From: Kurthia huakuii LAM0618
GTDB lineage: Bacteria > Bacillota > Bacilli > Bacillales_A > Planococcaceae
Reading direction: 5' to 3'
DNA length: 64,000 bases
Assembly (NCBI RefSeq): GCF_000505545.1
Contig: NZ_AYTB01000013.1
Span: 1-64,000 of the forward strand
Below are positions 1-8,405 of this stretch, piece after piece. The position numbers were made by a program, and so were the translations under genes. Positions within the stretch are counted from its first letter, which is position 1; the number at the start of each line of letters is the position of its first letter. The notes beneath the pieces are model-generated. The model was not told where the DNA came from. It worked only from the letters and a program-made list of their open reading frames with translations, and searched no databases.

Positions 1-375
1 TAGTACGCCACCTATGTAGATTTTTTTCTGTAGCTCTGTTTTAAATACAATATTTAAAAAAATAGGCGTTATAATTGCTTTCAATGAGAAAATTAGTGTG
101 ACAAGTGCTGCTGTACTATAAATTGTTCCATAATAAAGTAATAAATAGCTGATTGCAAAATTACAAACGCCAAACCCAATAATCGTAAAGTAATTCATTT
201 TTTCTTTCGTAAATTTCATCTTTTTAATTTTAAATAAAATATAGAAAAGAATAAATGCAATTGCAGAACGGTATAACAATGAAATTTCTAAAGGAGCTTC
301 TGTCCCTTGTATTTTAACAGCAATAAAGTTAAGGCCCCATATTAGCATACAAACTATGTACATAAAATAATTCAA
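1..375 (-). CDS. EamA/DMT-family membrane transporter, N-terminal part (runs off window)
   Basis: Minus-strand reading from a TTG at 375 gives an open frame to the window edge. The hydrophobic N-terminus contains IWGLNF and later YGTIYSTAALVTLIF, the typical start of drug/metabolite (EamA) exporters with an Asn-containing first helix. Four membrane segments are visible in the ~125 residues present. I chose TTG at 375 over the in-frame ATG at 363 because an AAAGGA ribosome site lies about 10 bases upstream of the TTG and too far from the ATG; a stop precedes the TTG. The substrate cannot be predicted. The remaining ~170 residues lie outside the window. Confidence 0.75.
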   Translation of the reverse strand, partial: MNYFMYIVCMLIWGLNFIAVKIQGTEAPLEISLLYRSAIAFILFYILFKIKKMKFTKEKMNYFTIIGFGVCNFAISYLLLYYGTIYSTAALVTLIFSLKAIITPIFLNIVFKTELQKKIYIGGVL

Positions 376-543
376 TTAAATCAATTCCTTTATTAATAAA
401 GTACTTTCTAAAATCTCGACCTTTGTTCCTGAATATTCAAATTATACTCCAATAATTGTTTAAATTAGATTGTTTTTATTAAAAAGATAATTTTATATTA
501 ATTAGCGAGCTTCTATCTATACAGTCTCATACAAAAAAACGTT

Positions 544-564
544 CCCAAATCAAAGTTTGGGAAT
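544..564. terminator. Short hairpin
   Basis: The inverted repeat cccaaa-tcaaag-tttggg lies in the non-coding stretch 376-697. It has no clear T-tract, so a terminator role is weak. Apart from this hairpin and the neighbouring dispersed repeat I see nothing else in this stretch. Confidence 0.3.
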
Positions 565-581
565 ATACAAAGAAGTCATGA

Positions 582-663
582 ATCATTGATTTAATAATGA
601 TTCGTGGCTTTTCTAGTTAACATTATGATTTATGAAAGTACTCAAGAAAAAATGTTATCGGTA
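582..663. repeat. Dispersed hairpin repeat, copy A
   Basis: The hairpin catgaatcatt...aatgattcgtg is followed by gctttt, and a conserved tail runs to tgttatcggta at 663. Bases 596-663 match 56751-56818 at roughly 85 percent by eye; that copy sits directly behind the truncated last repeat of CRISPR array 2. The hairpin could terminate the YrvL-like gene (698-1159, minus). The conserved tail beyond the hairpin suggests the end of a mobile element or a small interspersed repeat rather than a plain terminator. Confidence 0.55.
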
Positions 664-697
664 GTACAAAATGATACTAGTTTTGTATTGTAATTAA

Positions 698-1159
698 TTA
701 TATATCTTTAAATTTTTTATCAAGATTATTATATTCTTTTGTGTCATAGTTAGGTGGTTCGGCATCATCTTGAATTGATAACCAACCAATTAAACCTGTT
801 ATAACTGAAAATACTAAGATACCAAATTGAGTTATAGATATAGAATCCATATATATATCTATTATGTTTAACAAAATAAAAGTACCTATAATATTTACCA
901 AAAATCTCAAGAGACCTTTACTAGAATTAAGTATTTTAGTGGCCTTTAAGGCCTTCATTATAGATGAGAGAAATAAATTTAAAGGTATTTCTAAAAAACC
1001 ATAAATTATTAAAAATAAAAATAAGTTACTTAGCGAATCATATTTTAATCCTAAAATTTTCAATGCTATAAACTCAAAAAAAGTAAACAAAATAATAATT
1101 GTGGATAATATGGATATGCATATAATAGATGTTTTTAACTTTTTAATTGATTTCCCCAC
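698..1159 (-). CDS. YrvL-like membrane protein
   Basis: A 153-residue protein with four predicted membrane segments (about residues 10-35, 40-65, 82-103 and 108-128) and a short hydrophilic C-tail rich in Asp, Asn and Lys. The block LKYDSLSNLFLFLIIYGFLEIPLNLF resembles the YrvL family of small regulatory membrane proteins of Bacillus, known from oxalate-decarboxylase/sigma-factor control (remembered similarity). The start is uncertain: GTG at 1159 overlaps the AAGGTGG that should be its ribosome site, so initiation may use a nearby non-ATG codon. It begins two bases after the stop of the subtilase remnant, so it was probably co-transcribed with that lost gene. The role here is unknown. Confidence 0.5.
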   Translation of the reverse strand: MGKSIKKLKTSIICISILSTIIILFTFFEFIALKILGLKYDSLSNLFLFLIIYGFLEIPLNLFLSSIMKALKATKILNSSKGLLRFLVNIIGTFILLNIIDIYMDSISITQFGILVFSVITGLIGWLSIQDDAEPPNYDTKEYNNLDKKFKDI

Positions 1160-1263
1160 CTTATTTAATAATTGAATTATAAATATTTATTTTCCCATTA
1201 CCAAAGTATATGTCTTTTCCTGGATTTCCTATATCGATAGCGCCTCTGTTTAATATATCTTCT

Positions 1264-2518
1264 CACACGTGTTGATTAACCAAAATCACCCAATATCTAG
1301 TTGATAAAGTTCACGGTGGCATTCGACTATTTCTTTCAATCCAATTCGCCATTCAATCGGCAGGGTATCACAAAGAAGCTGGCGTGTGAAACCAGCGAAA
1401 GACAGGCGTTTACAGTGCTTTTTCTTGTGTCCTTCCGTTTGTAAAAATTTCAATAATACGTAGGCAATTAACGCCGCAAATAGTTGGCTATACACCGCAT
1501 TTTCAGTCGTGCCAAATAAAACAGGCACATTTAAGTTCTGTTTGATCCAACGAAAGAACGATTCAATTGCCCAGCGCTCTTTATACATGCCAGCGATTTC
1601 TTCTGCTGTTACATCGCGAAGATTTGTCACAACACGCACAACATCTCCTTCGTAATCTGTAAATTCTACGATACGATGGCGTGCGACGGTTTGTTTTTGC
1701 GTTGTACCAAGGATACATGTAAAATCAGCGACTACATTGGAACCTGCGACAGGGGCTCTTTTTAACGATTTCTTTCGACTTACATGAATATTTTCCTTCA
1801 AACGAATGACGAAATCTTGTCCGGTTTGCGCGTAACGATCGACCTTATCCATTGAAAAATAAGCACGATCTGCCACGAGAATAAAACGCTTGTCCTCTAA
1901 GCTCACGCCAATCGGACCATCATGTTTTAAGCCCGTTGTTTCCACGACTTTCAAGGGCATCTCAGTCGTATTTGTGAAGCTAACGTGCAACTTGATGCCT
2001 GAGCGCTCACCATGATATAAAGCCCATGGTAAACGCGTTTTTCCAACGGTAATCGTTGTCGAATCAATCGCTAGTAAGTCTTTTTTAAGCTTTAATTTTC
2101 GTCGTGTCGCTCGGTTTAAACGTCTAACAATGACGTCAAAAATACGCTTCACAATATGGTGATTCAGCTCGCCTAAGCGTTTCGAAAGCGTAGAATAATC
2201 CACAGATTTCAAACCCTGTGCTGAAGCCACATCCGCTGCGTGACGTAACCTTTTCCATTCGAAAGCCGCTGCACCAACTAAATAAGCTAAAAGTGTAGGT
2301 ACATCGCATTTACGAGCTGTATCTTCAAAACCATATTCAACAAGAATTTCGTTGATTTCTTCCTGTGAAATAAAGTTTTGAAGTAACATGAAAATCGTGG
2401 TATTCTTAGCCATGAGAGATTCCTCCTCGTAAATGTTGGTGTGGTAACTTACATTTTACATGGAATCTCTCTTTTTTATTGCATTTTATTGGTAAAAATT
2501 AGTTAATCAACAGACGTG
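1264..2518 (-). mobile_element. IS4-family insertion sequence, complete
   Basis: A 1255-bp element. It is flanked by a direct 9-bp duplication atatcttct at 1255-1263 and 2519-2527. The ends carry imperfect 17-bp inverted repeats (CACACGTGTTGATTAAC on the left, CACGTCTGTTGATTAAC on the right strand) with three mismatches. The single gene is an intact IS4 transposase. A preserved target duplication means a simple, fairly recent insertion, here into a subtilase gene that had been intact up to that point on its 3' side. Confidence 0.88.
1286..2413 (-). CDS. IS4-family transposase
   Basis: A 375-residue DDE transposase, intact, inside the element at 1264-2518. The catalytic motifs are visible: first Asp in LLAIDSTTI (about residue 117), second in ILVADRAYFS (about 182), and the IS4 signature Y-(2)-R-(3)-E-(6)-K in YKERWAIESFFRWIK (about 277-291). 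It is full length for small IS4 members, with no frameshift. Translation starts at an ATG preceded by a strong GAGGAGG ribosome site. It cuts and pastes the element and has no likely role for its neighbours. Confidence 0.92.
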   Translation of the reverse strand: MAKNTTIFMLLQNFISQEEINEILVEYGFEDTARKCDVPTLLAYLVGAAAFEWKRLRHAADVASAQGLKSVDYSTLSKRLGELNHHIVKRIFDVIVRRLNRATRRKLKLKKDLLAIDSTTITVGKTRLPWALYHGERSGIKLHVSFTNTTEMPLKVVETTGLKHDGPIGVSLEDKRFILVADRAYFSMDKVDRYAQTGQDFVIRLKENIHVSRKKSLKRAPVAGSNVVADFTCILGTTQKQTVARHRIVEFTDYEGDVVRVVTNLRDVTAEEIAGMYKERWAIESFFRWIKQNLNVPVLFGTTENAVYSQLFAALIAYVLLKFLQTEGHKKKHCKRLSFAGFTRQLLCDTLPIEWRIGLKEIVECHRELYQLDIG

Positions 2519-2542
2519 ATATCTTCTATTTCTTGTCTAGTT

Positions 2543-4093
2543 GAGTTAATTTCATAACTCCAATCCCTTGTCTCCCAAGGGTTTTAAAACAATAAAAAAT
2601 GGGCACCTCCCCAAGATGGTATAATTTAAGTGACCAAACCAAAATTATCCAAGAGGTGAATGCCCTATGACTATTGTAAAACAAATGCGTCTATTTGACA
2701 TCCATGAATTAATGGAAATGGAAAGTTCTCGTCGTTTCGATGCGATTTTAGCCACATTCGACTTACAACCGATCTTACAGCTATTTCGTAAAACGACGAT
2801 GTATGGCGCACCACGAGAATTAAACTATGGTGCGATGGTGCAGTCACTTGTCATTCGGATTGTCGAACGTATTCCAACCGTGAAAGATTTGGTCAAACGG
2901 TTGAAGTATGACATTCTATTTCGTTTAGATTGTGGTTTTCTGCTCTCTGATTGTATTCCTTCAGAAGCCTCATATTCACGTATGGTCAGCGTGATTAGTG
3001 GTTCAGATGCCTTCGTTCAAATGAATGATAAGGTGATTCAAATAGCTTTCACAGAAGGTTTTTTAACGGATGAACATATCACAGAAGATGCCACACATTT
3101 CGAAGCACGCGACGCAGCGAAGCCGACAGAGAAAACGGAAAAAACACCGAAGAAACGCGGGCGCAAATCAAAGGAAGCGCGCGAAGCCTGGCTGTTAGAA
3201 CAAGCTGAAATCGAGGCGAATCAATCGACCTACGAAAAGAAGATTGAAACGCAGCTCACTGTGCCAACTGCGACACTTTTACAAGAGATGCCGATTGAAC
3301 CGCAGTGGGGCGTGAAGAAAAATAGTGACGGTAAAAACACGTTTTGGTTTGGCTATAAAGCGCATTTAGCTGTCTCCACGAAAAGTCAGTATATTGTCGC
3401 AGGCATGATGTCCTCTGGCAATTTAAGCGACAGTAAAGCCGCGATTCCATTACTCAAAAAGGTGGCAGAAGTCTTACCGAATCAGTTTACAACGGCTATT
3501 TTAGATAAAGGATACGACTATGAACCGATTTACCGTCAAATCTTAAATCAAGGGATGAACCCTGTGATTCCTTATGTGAAACGGCGTGAATCAGAACTAC
3601 TTGGCTTTGACCAACACTTCCGTCCAACTTGTGTGAGAGAACATAGCTACTGTTACGATAGCTTTGACAAGAAGTATCAAAGTTTAAAATTCACACGCCC
3701 AAAGGAATGTGCAACCTGTCCATTACGTGACGATTCACTGTGTCAAAAAGTCTTTAAAATCAAGTGTGAAACCGACATTCGCAAGTATACGTATCCGGCA
3801 AGAGGCTCGGATTTATGGAAACAGCTTTATAAAGAACGCTCAGCTGTCGAACGTGTGAATGCCTATTTAAAAGAGTACTTTCAATTAGATAATGTCCGTC
3901 ATCGTTCAGAAAAAAAAGCCAAGCTACACTTCCAAATGGTGATGTTTATTTATAATGCCTGCAAATTAGCAACAGATCGATTAAACGCGCAATTAAACGA
4001 ACAACAACACACCGCAGCCTAATTTTTAAAAACGGAAATTTTGAAATAGGGTTCGTCTACGCTTTTGAAAAATGTGACTTATGAAATTGATTC
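2543..4093 (+). mobile_element. IS1182-family insertion sequence, complete
   Basis: About 1551 bp, bounded by imperfect 18-bp inverted repeats (GAGTTAATTTCATAACTC on the left; the complement at 4076-4093 has three mismatches). It contains one intact transposase gene. I see no convincing target duplication at its edges. The left 322 bp are repeated almost identically at 11866-12187, where a truncated second copy abuts CRISPR array 1. A hairpin cccttg-tctc-ccaaggg lies at 2565-2582, just inside the left end. Confidence 0.85.
2667..4022 (+). CDS. IS1182-family transposase
   Basis: A 451-residue DDE transposase. The N-terminal half is the DUF772-type domain (about residues 20-110). A Lys/Arg-rich linker with KKRGRKSKEAR follows at about 160-172. 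Catalytic candidates are Asp in ITEDATHFEA (~141), Asp in TAILDKGYDY (~279) and Glu in YKERSAVERVNAYLK (~393). A Cys cluster, ECATCPLRDDSLC, is typical of the family. The ATG has the ribosome site AAGAGGTG. The gene is full length with no damage, so the element may still be active and may have been the source of the stub near 11.9 kb. Confidence 0.92.
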   Translation: MTIVKQMRLFDIHELMEMESSRRFDAILATFDLQPILQLFRKTTMYGAPRELNYGAMVQSLVIRIVERIPTVKDLVKRLKYDILFRLDCGFLLSDCIPSEASYSRMVSVISGSDAFVQMNDKVIQIAFTEGFLTDEHITEDATHFEARDAAKPTEKTEKTPKKRGRKSKEAREAWLLEQAEIEANQSTYEKKIETQLTVPTATLLQEMPIEPQWGVKKNSDGKNTFWFGYKAHLAVSTKSQYIVAGMMSSGNLSDSKAAIPLLKKVAEVLPNQFTTAILDKGYDYEPIYRQILNQGMNPVIPYVKRRESELLGFDQHFRPTCVREHSYCYDSFDKKYQSLKFTRPKECATCPLRDDSLCQKVFKIKCETDIRKYTYPARGSDLWKQLYKERSAVERVNAYLKEYFQLDNVRHRSEKKAKLHFQMVMFIYNACKLATDRLNAQLNEQQHTAA

Positions 4094-4212
4094 ATTTAAA
4101 AATGATTAAAAAACACCTATTCTTTCGGAACTAATTAAATTTTTGTGCACTTGAAACAAATGATAAAATATAATTTATTACATTTCTACCTAAAAGAAAG
4201 AGAAACGCTTCC

Positions 4213-4535
4213 TCAAGAACTGCCCTACAAAAATGAGACAGTGAAAAAAATTTCTTTTTAACTGAATTTGATAGACGCTTAAAAATGGGCTGTTCTCATC
4301 AATGCAACTCATCATCTTTCAACCATTTCATCCACTCATAAATTTGTGTTTCATTTTTAATCCCGCATCCATCCCTCATCTCTTTCGTCAGCACGTATGC
4401 TAACTTCATTTCAATCGCTTTTCTTTTAGTTTCATACGAAGCTACTTGTTTTTGCCCATGAAAAAACACCTCCAACGTTTTTATACGCCGAAAGTGTTTT
4501 TCTCTTTTTATGTTGTGTCCGTTCTTTAGGTTCGT
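4213..4535 (-). mobile_element. IS3-family (IS150-like) relic with orfA fragment
   Basis: On the minus strand a GGAGGTGTTTTTTC leader precedes ATG at 4459. The reading that follows resembles IS150-type orfA (YETKRKAIEMKLAY, IKNETQIYEWMKW) but is frameshifted after about four codons and stops at 4299. The right-hand end (AGCGTCTATCAAATTCAG and GGGCAGTTCTTGAGG on the minus strand) matches the tail of the second relic at 35.2-35.9 kb. Nearly all of orfB is gone. This accounts for most of the 500 bases between IS1182 and the carotenoid genes. Confidence 0.7.
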
Positions 4536-4599
4536 TCTCCTCTACATTTGTATTTTTCATCTATCAAATGAGACAATTTACTTTTAAACACTTATTATA

Positions 4600-6018
4600 T
4601 CAGTTTTTTATACAATTACTATTTTCTAAAATAATACGATTGGCTACTTCATACCCACCTTTTACAACAATTGGAGAGCCTCCGCCTGGATGCACAGTTC
4701 CCCCGACAAAGTATAAATTTTTTAACTGTCGGTCGCGATTAGCAGGTCTTAAAAAACTGCCACGTAAAGTGTTAGATGCTTGACCATAGATGGCTCCTTG
4801 CGCCACATTAAACGTCTGCGCGACGTAATCGGGGGGGATTACGTGTCGCCCGATGATTTGCGTCTCCTCAATCCCCCATATTTTTAGGGCACGTTCGACT
4901 TGATTTTTAGCTAAGGTCAAATCAATGGTTGTCGTCGCCGGGGCATTGATTAATACAAATAAGGCCGGTTTCTTTTGTTGATCCGCGGCAAAAGGATAGC
5001 AACTATACACGGTCGCCTCGTTTGGCAGCGTCCCTAATCGAAGCGCCTGAAATTCTGCTGGGTAATCTGAACTAAATTGTACGTTATGATAGTGAAGGGA
5101 TACGGGCTCTTTTAGCGCGATTAATTCCACATAGGCAGACGTCGATAGTTCGTAGGTTACTTCATCTCGTCCCAATAACTGTTGCATCTTTGCATAATCG
5201 ACATCGCTGATGACGATATCTGCGCCATAGCGTTGTTTTGTTGTCTCACAAAAGACAATACGCTGATCATCGATGGCTATTTTTTCAATAGACTCTTGTA
5301 AATGTAAGTGAACGTGCTGGCGCTTGAGTAATTTTTCAAATACATGCGCAATCATTGTAGCACCGCCTCGTAAATAATACGTCCCATCCACTAATTCAAA
5401 GTAGGCAATCAGTGCAAAGGTTGCTGGCGAAGCATATGGCGACGAGCCAATATAGGTCGCAAATCGGCCGAACAATTGGCGAACGGCTGGATGTGGGAAA
5501 AAAGATTTTAAAAAAGCATCCAATGTTTTCCATGGATGCGCTTGTAACAAACGATACGCAAGCGTTGGACTCACATAATCCTTTGCAGAGAAAAAGGTTT
5601 TTGTTAAAAATGCCTGCTCACTAATCTGAAAAAGGCGTGTCACTTCGGCCAAAAATGCTGGATAGTTTTGAGCACTCTTCTCGTCGATGACTGCAAGTTG
5701 TTGCTGCATTTTTTCGCGATTTGTCGTAAACGTCAGCTCATATTGAGCCCATTTATGATGCGTTGGATTTTGTAGCTTTTTAAATGGTAATTCTTTTTGG
5801 GCGTCACAAAACGGGGCAATGGTTTCCCAAAAATAGCGCGGCATCGTTAAGGTATTAGGTCCATAATCAAAATGGTGCGCTCCTAATTGAATGGCTTGCA
5901 TTTTGCCACCTAACCAGTCATTTTTTTCAAATAAGTGAACCTCATAATACGGACTTAGCGTTAGTGCTGCTGCCATACCACCAAGCCCACCTCCTATCAC
6001 AATGGCACGTTGTTTCAT
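4600..6018 (-). CDS. Carotenoid oxygenase/desaturase of the CrtP/CrtNb type
   Basis: A 472-residue flavoprotein of the CrtI/CrtN family, last gene of the carotenoid operon. An FAD-binding GGGLGGMAAAL motif lies near residue 8, and the FAD-contacting GGTVHPGGGSPIVVKGG block sits near the C-terminus. The HPGGGSP variant and the presence of a second desaturase in the operon suggest the C30 terminal oxidase (CrtP/CrtNb, forming the 4,4'-diapo-aldehyde or acid) rather than the primary desaturase; this assignment is inferred. I chose the ATG at 6018 because it overlaps the TGA of the glycosyltransferase by four bases (ATGA), typical of translational coupling; a longer in-frame start at 6078 lies inside that gene. 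Confidence 0.75.
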   Translation of the reverse strand: MKQRAIVIGGGLGGMAAALTLSPYYEVHLFEKNDWLGGKMQAIQLGAHHFDYGPNTLTMPRYFWETIAPFCDAQKELPFKKLQNPTHHKWAQYELTFTTNREKMQQQLAVIDEKSAQNYPAFLAEVTRLFQISEQAFLTKTFFSAKDYVSPTLAYRLLQAHPWKTLDAFLKSFFPHPAVRQLFGRFATYIGSSPYASPATFALIAYFELVDGTYYLRGGATMIAHVFEKLLKRQHVHLHLQESIEKIAIDDQRIVFCETTKQRYGADIVISDVDYAKMQQLLGRDEVTYELSTSAYVELIALKEPVSLHYHNVQFSSDYPAEFQALRLGTLPNEATVYSCYPFAADQQKKPALFVLINAPATTTIDLTLAKNQVERALKIWGIEETQIIGRHVIPPDYVAQTFNVAQGAIYGQASNTLRGSFLRPANRDRQLKNLYFVGGTVHPGGGSPIVVKGGYEVANRIILENSNCIKN

Positions 6019-7100
6019 AACTTTCGTCCCTTCCAGTACATCGTTTTTTGCTGTGCTGTCTGCCACATCGTTACGCACATTAAGACACTATAGGCGAATG
6101 CACTTATAGGCATGAAAAAGCTCCATAGTGACTGTTGTTTTGCGGCATAATCGCTTAGCAGGCGCATAAGCGTAATCCCTATAAATGGTACGATATAACT
6201 CCATTGTTGTGTAATAATTCCGACAATTAAGCCGATAACAGGTCCAATAAAATAAATCATGTAAAACACAACGATAAACAGTCCTAACGTATACGAATGG
6301 TTGATTCCTCTGAAGCAATTTTTTTGAAACCCTCGCCACGTCTCCTTTGTATTATCATACATTGCACATGCTATAAAATCACTGACATTGTAAAGCATGG
6401 CTCGTTTACGATGTTTTTTTAACTCGCGAAATAAAGCAACATCTTCTACAACATGTTCTTTCACTGCCGCATGACCGCCGATTTCGTTATAAGCTGTGCG
6501 GCGAATCGCAATAAATGCTCCACTTGCTGCAGTTGCGGATGGCCACGTAGACGTATTTGCTAAATAAATCGGCAAGTGAAAATGAACAAAAAAATGAAGC
6601 AATGGTGTCAATAATTTTTCAAGCCAATTACGCATATAAAAACGTGGAAAGCCAGATAAAGCATCAATTGGCTTTTCAAACATATTGGCGATCGCATCTA
6701 ACGTTTCATGATGCAATGTGACATCTGCATCAATCCAAACTAAAATATCGCCGGTTGCTCGGTCTGCAAGTTGTTGACAGGCATATGTTTTTCCGCGCCA
6801 CGAGCCCTGTAATGCCGTTCCTTCTAAAAATTGAAATCGATGATCAAATGATAAACGCTGCTGTATAAGAAAAGCCGTTTGGTCGGTTGATTCGTCGTCA
6901 TAAAAAAGAAACTGCGCCTTCTCATAAGTAACCCGATGCAGGGAGTCCATTAATGCCGGAATGTTTTTTGCTTCATTGCGGAGCGGAATCAATACGCTAA
7001 TAGTTGGCTCACGGTGATTCCCTATTTTGATACGTTTTAGTGCCGCTAAATTAAGCATGAGCCATACCAGACCAATGATAAAAGGGAGCGCGATTACCAT
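6015..7100 (-). CDS. Family 2 glycosyltransferase of carotenoid pathway (CrtQ/GT-like)
   Basis: A 361-residue membrane glycosyltransferase. It has an N-terminal helix (1-18), then the GT-A fold with ISVLIPLRNEAKNIPALMDSL (~35-55), an acidic FYDDESTDQT (~76), the DXD-like WIDADVT (~127) and a product-side EDVALF (~227), followed by three C-terminal membrane helices. This is the layout of CrtQ, which glucosylates diaponeurosporenoate in staphylococci, and of the GT in Bacillus/Planococcus apocarotenoid clusters. Overlaps with both neighbours (7 and 4 bases) indicate one operon. The exact sugar and acceptor cannot be read from sequence. Confidence 0.8.
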   Translation of the reverse strand: MVIALPFIIGLVWLMLNLAALKRIKIGNHREPTISVLIPLRNEAKNIPALMDSLHRVTYEKAQFLFYDDESTDQTAFLIQQRLSFDHRFQFLEGTALQGSWRGKTYACQQLADRATGDILVWIDADVTLHHETLDAIANMFEKPIDALSGFPRFYMRNWLEKLLTPLLHFFVHFHLPIYLANTSTWPSATAASGAFIAIRRTAYNEIGGHAAVKEHVVEDVALFRELKKHRKRAMLYNVSDFIACAMYDNTKETWRGFQKNCFRGINHSYTLGLFIVVFYMIYFIGPVIGLIVGIITQQWSYIVPFIGITLMRLLSDYAAKQQSLWSFFMPISAFAYSVLMCVTMWQTAQQKTMYWKGRKL

Positions 7101-7696
7101 AATTGTACAAACCCTTTCATTTGGTTGTTGACTACAGCGTATTTTAACTGCTCCAACTCCTCTGTCATCACCTGCTCAATTGAAATAGGTTGTGTCTTTA
7201 AAGTGAGTCTGCAAGCGATTTCGCCCCGCAAACTGTCCGTAAAGGAATAATAAATAGAGACGACTAAAAGCGCATACGTTGGGAAGCGTGTCATAATGGT
7301 ATCGATGCCACGCTGCAATGTAAGTGGCCGCCGTTCTTGGTGTTGTTCTACGCCTTGCGGGAAAAGCGCAAGCGTTTCGGTTTTGGCTAATTGTAGGAGC
7401 TGTTTATATTCAGACAGCTGAATGGGTTTTGAGATTGGCTGCACCCCTAATCCTTTAAAAAGAGGAACGGTTTTTAAACCGTGCGCACTCATCGCGACGA
7501 CAGTATTTTTTGGCAAATACCCCTGTTGATACAACTCAAACAACACAAGCGCATCATAAAAACTACTATGATTGATGACAATGATGCATGGTTGTTTAAT
7601 GATGCGCGCACTGACAGCCATCGTACGAAACATTCTCTTTAGCAGTAATTGTTGTCCGACGGAAAATAGCGCCATATTAAGTTTCTTTCGCTTCAT
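7094..7696 (-). CDS. PlsC-like acyltransferase (carotenoid ester-forming)
   Basis: A 200-residue acyltransferase of the lysophospholipid (PlsC) superfamily. The catalytic NHSSFYD (HX4D) lies at about residue 42 and the substrate-binding FPQG at about 113. ATG at 7696 has the ribosome site AAGGAG eight bases upstream, better than the in-frame start at 7714. It overlaps the 3' end of the hydratase gene and the 5' end of the glycosyltransferase gene. In a cluster with a glycosyltransferase, the likely job is to attach a fatty acid to the glycosylated carotenoid, as CrtO and the Bacillus AT enzyme do. A housekeeping phospholipid role is less likely given the context. Confidence 0.78.
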   Translation of the reverse strand: MKRKKLNMALFSVGQQLLLKRMFRTMAVSARIIKQPCIIVINHSSFYDALVLFELYQQGYLPKNTVVAMSAHGLKTVPLFKGLGVQPISKPIQLSEYKQLLQLAKTETLALFPQGVEQHQERRPLTLQRGIDTIMTRFPTYALLVVSIYYSFTDSLRGEIACRLTLKTQPISIEQVMTEELEQLKYAVVNNQMKGFVQLW

Positions 7697-8405
7697 TGTA
7701 AAATCTCCTTCCAAGCTGAAGTAGACAAAAGCCCGTGACGCTAACGATACAAGCTACATATAAATTGGCTAATAAAGCTAACCATAAAAATAAAATCACG
7801 ATGGTCCAAAAAACGGTGGTCATTCGTCGAACGTGCTGTTTAGAAGGCCTATTTTTAATGCGTGGCAATAAAAGTTGCACAACAAACGCGACGAGAAACC
7901 ACGCTAAAAAATTACTAAACGGAATACCATAGTAAGGGCTCGTACTTTCCCACAGCCAATATCCTTTTGCGACAAAGGCAACAGGATCGAGTACGGCGTC
8001 CAACAATACTACATAACAAGCAGCAAGCACAGCACTTACAAACCGCGACTGTATCGATAGCGTTAACGCATGACCCGCCATGATCATGACGACCCATGCA
8101 AAGCCAATGCCAATAGGCACACCGTAGAGGAGTGGTGGAAAGCGCTCGGTATAATCATAATGCCCAAAAAATATATCAAAATGCGCGCTCACTCCTTCGA
8201 TAACGAACGTCGTTACGCCAATGAAGATGCTAATTACCATCCCCCTGACACGACCAAAAGTTGCCATTGCATATCCTGCTGCCACACAGCCTGCAAGCAT
8301 TAAAAAAACACTATTTGCCCACTCAAGCCAACTCGGTATTAAATCGAAACCGACTAATATCATACCGACCGCAAACCAGATAATATAAAGCTTATAACAA
8401 CGCAT
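7677..8405 (-). CDS. CruF-type carotenoid 1,2-hydratase (DUF422 membrane protein)
   Basis: A 242-residue protein with seven to eight membrane helices. Conserved features of the CruF/bisanhydrobacterioruberin-hydratase family are visible: VIEGVSAHFDIFFGHYDY (~68-85), PLLYGVPIGIGFAWVV (~91-106), LLDAVLDPVAFVAKGYWLWE (~134-153) and YYGIPFSNFLAWF (~157-169). The acidic D and E residues inside helices are the usual signature. It would add water across the end double bond of a (diapo)carotene, giving a hydroxyl for glycosylation. Its start overlaps crtN by 14 bases. The combination CrtN, hydratase, AT, GT and CrtNb matches the C30 glycosyl-apocarotenoid clusters described for Bacillus and relatives. 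Confidence 0.8.
   Translation of the reverse strand: MRCYKLYIIWFAVGMILVGFDLIPSWLEWANSVFLMLAGCVAAGYAMATFGRVRGMVISIFIGVTTFVIEGVSAHFDIFFGHYDYTERFPPLLYGVPIGIGFAWVVMIMAGHALTLSIQSRFVSAVLAACYVVLLDAVLDPVAFVAKGYWLWESTSPYYGIPFSNFLAWFLVAFVVQLLLPRIKNRPSKQHVRRMTTVFWTIVILFLWLALLANLYVACIVSVTGFCLLQLGRRFYNEAKET

Larger units (their letters stand above)
1161..2542 (-). pseudogene. C-terminal remnant of an S8 (subtilisin-like) serine protease, split by IS4
   Basis: Removing the IS4 element (1264-2518) and one copy of its 9-bp target duplication joins 2542-2528 with 1263-1161 into one open frame ending in TAA at 1161. Its last residues include EIEDILNRGA, GNPGKD and YFGNGKINIYN, which resemble the conserved C-terminal end of subtilases (the ..GKD.yGyG.iNa.. 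block). The upstream part, including the catalytic triad, is missing and is cut off at the left end of the IS1182 element. Only about 38 codons remain, so the family call rests on this short match. Confidence 0.5.

Noticed and set aside
2543-4093. Target-site duplication around IS1182
   Set aside because: The bases on the two sides do not match convincingly; the element may have inserted with deletion of neighbouring DNA.
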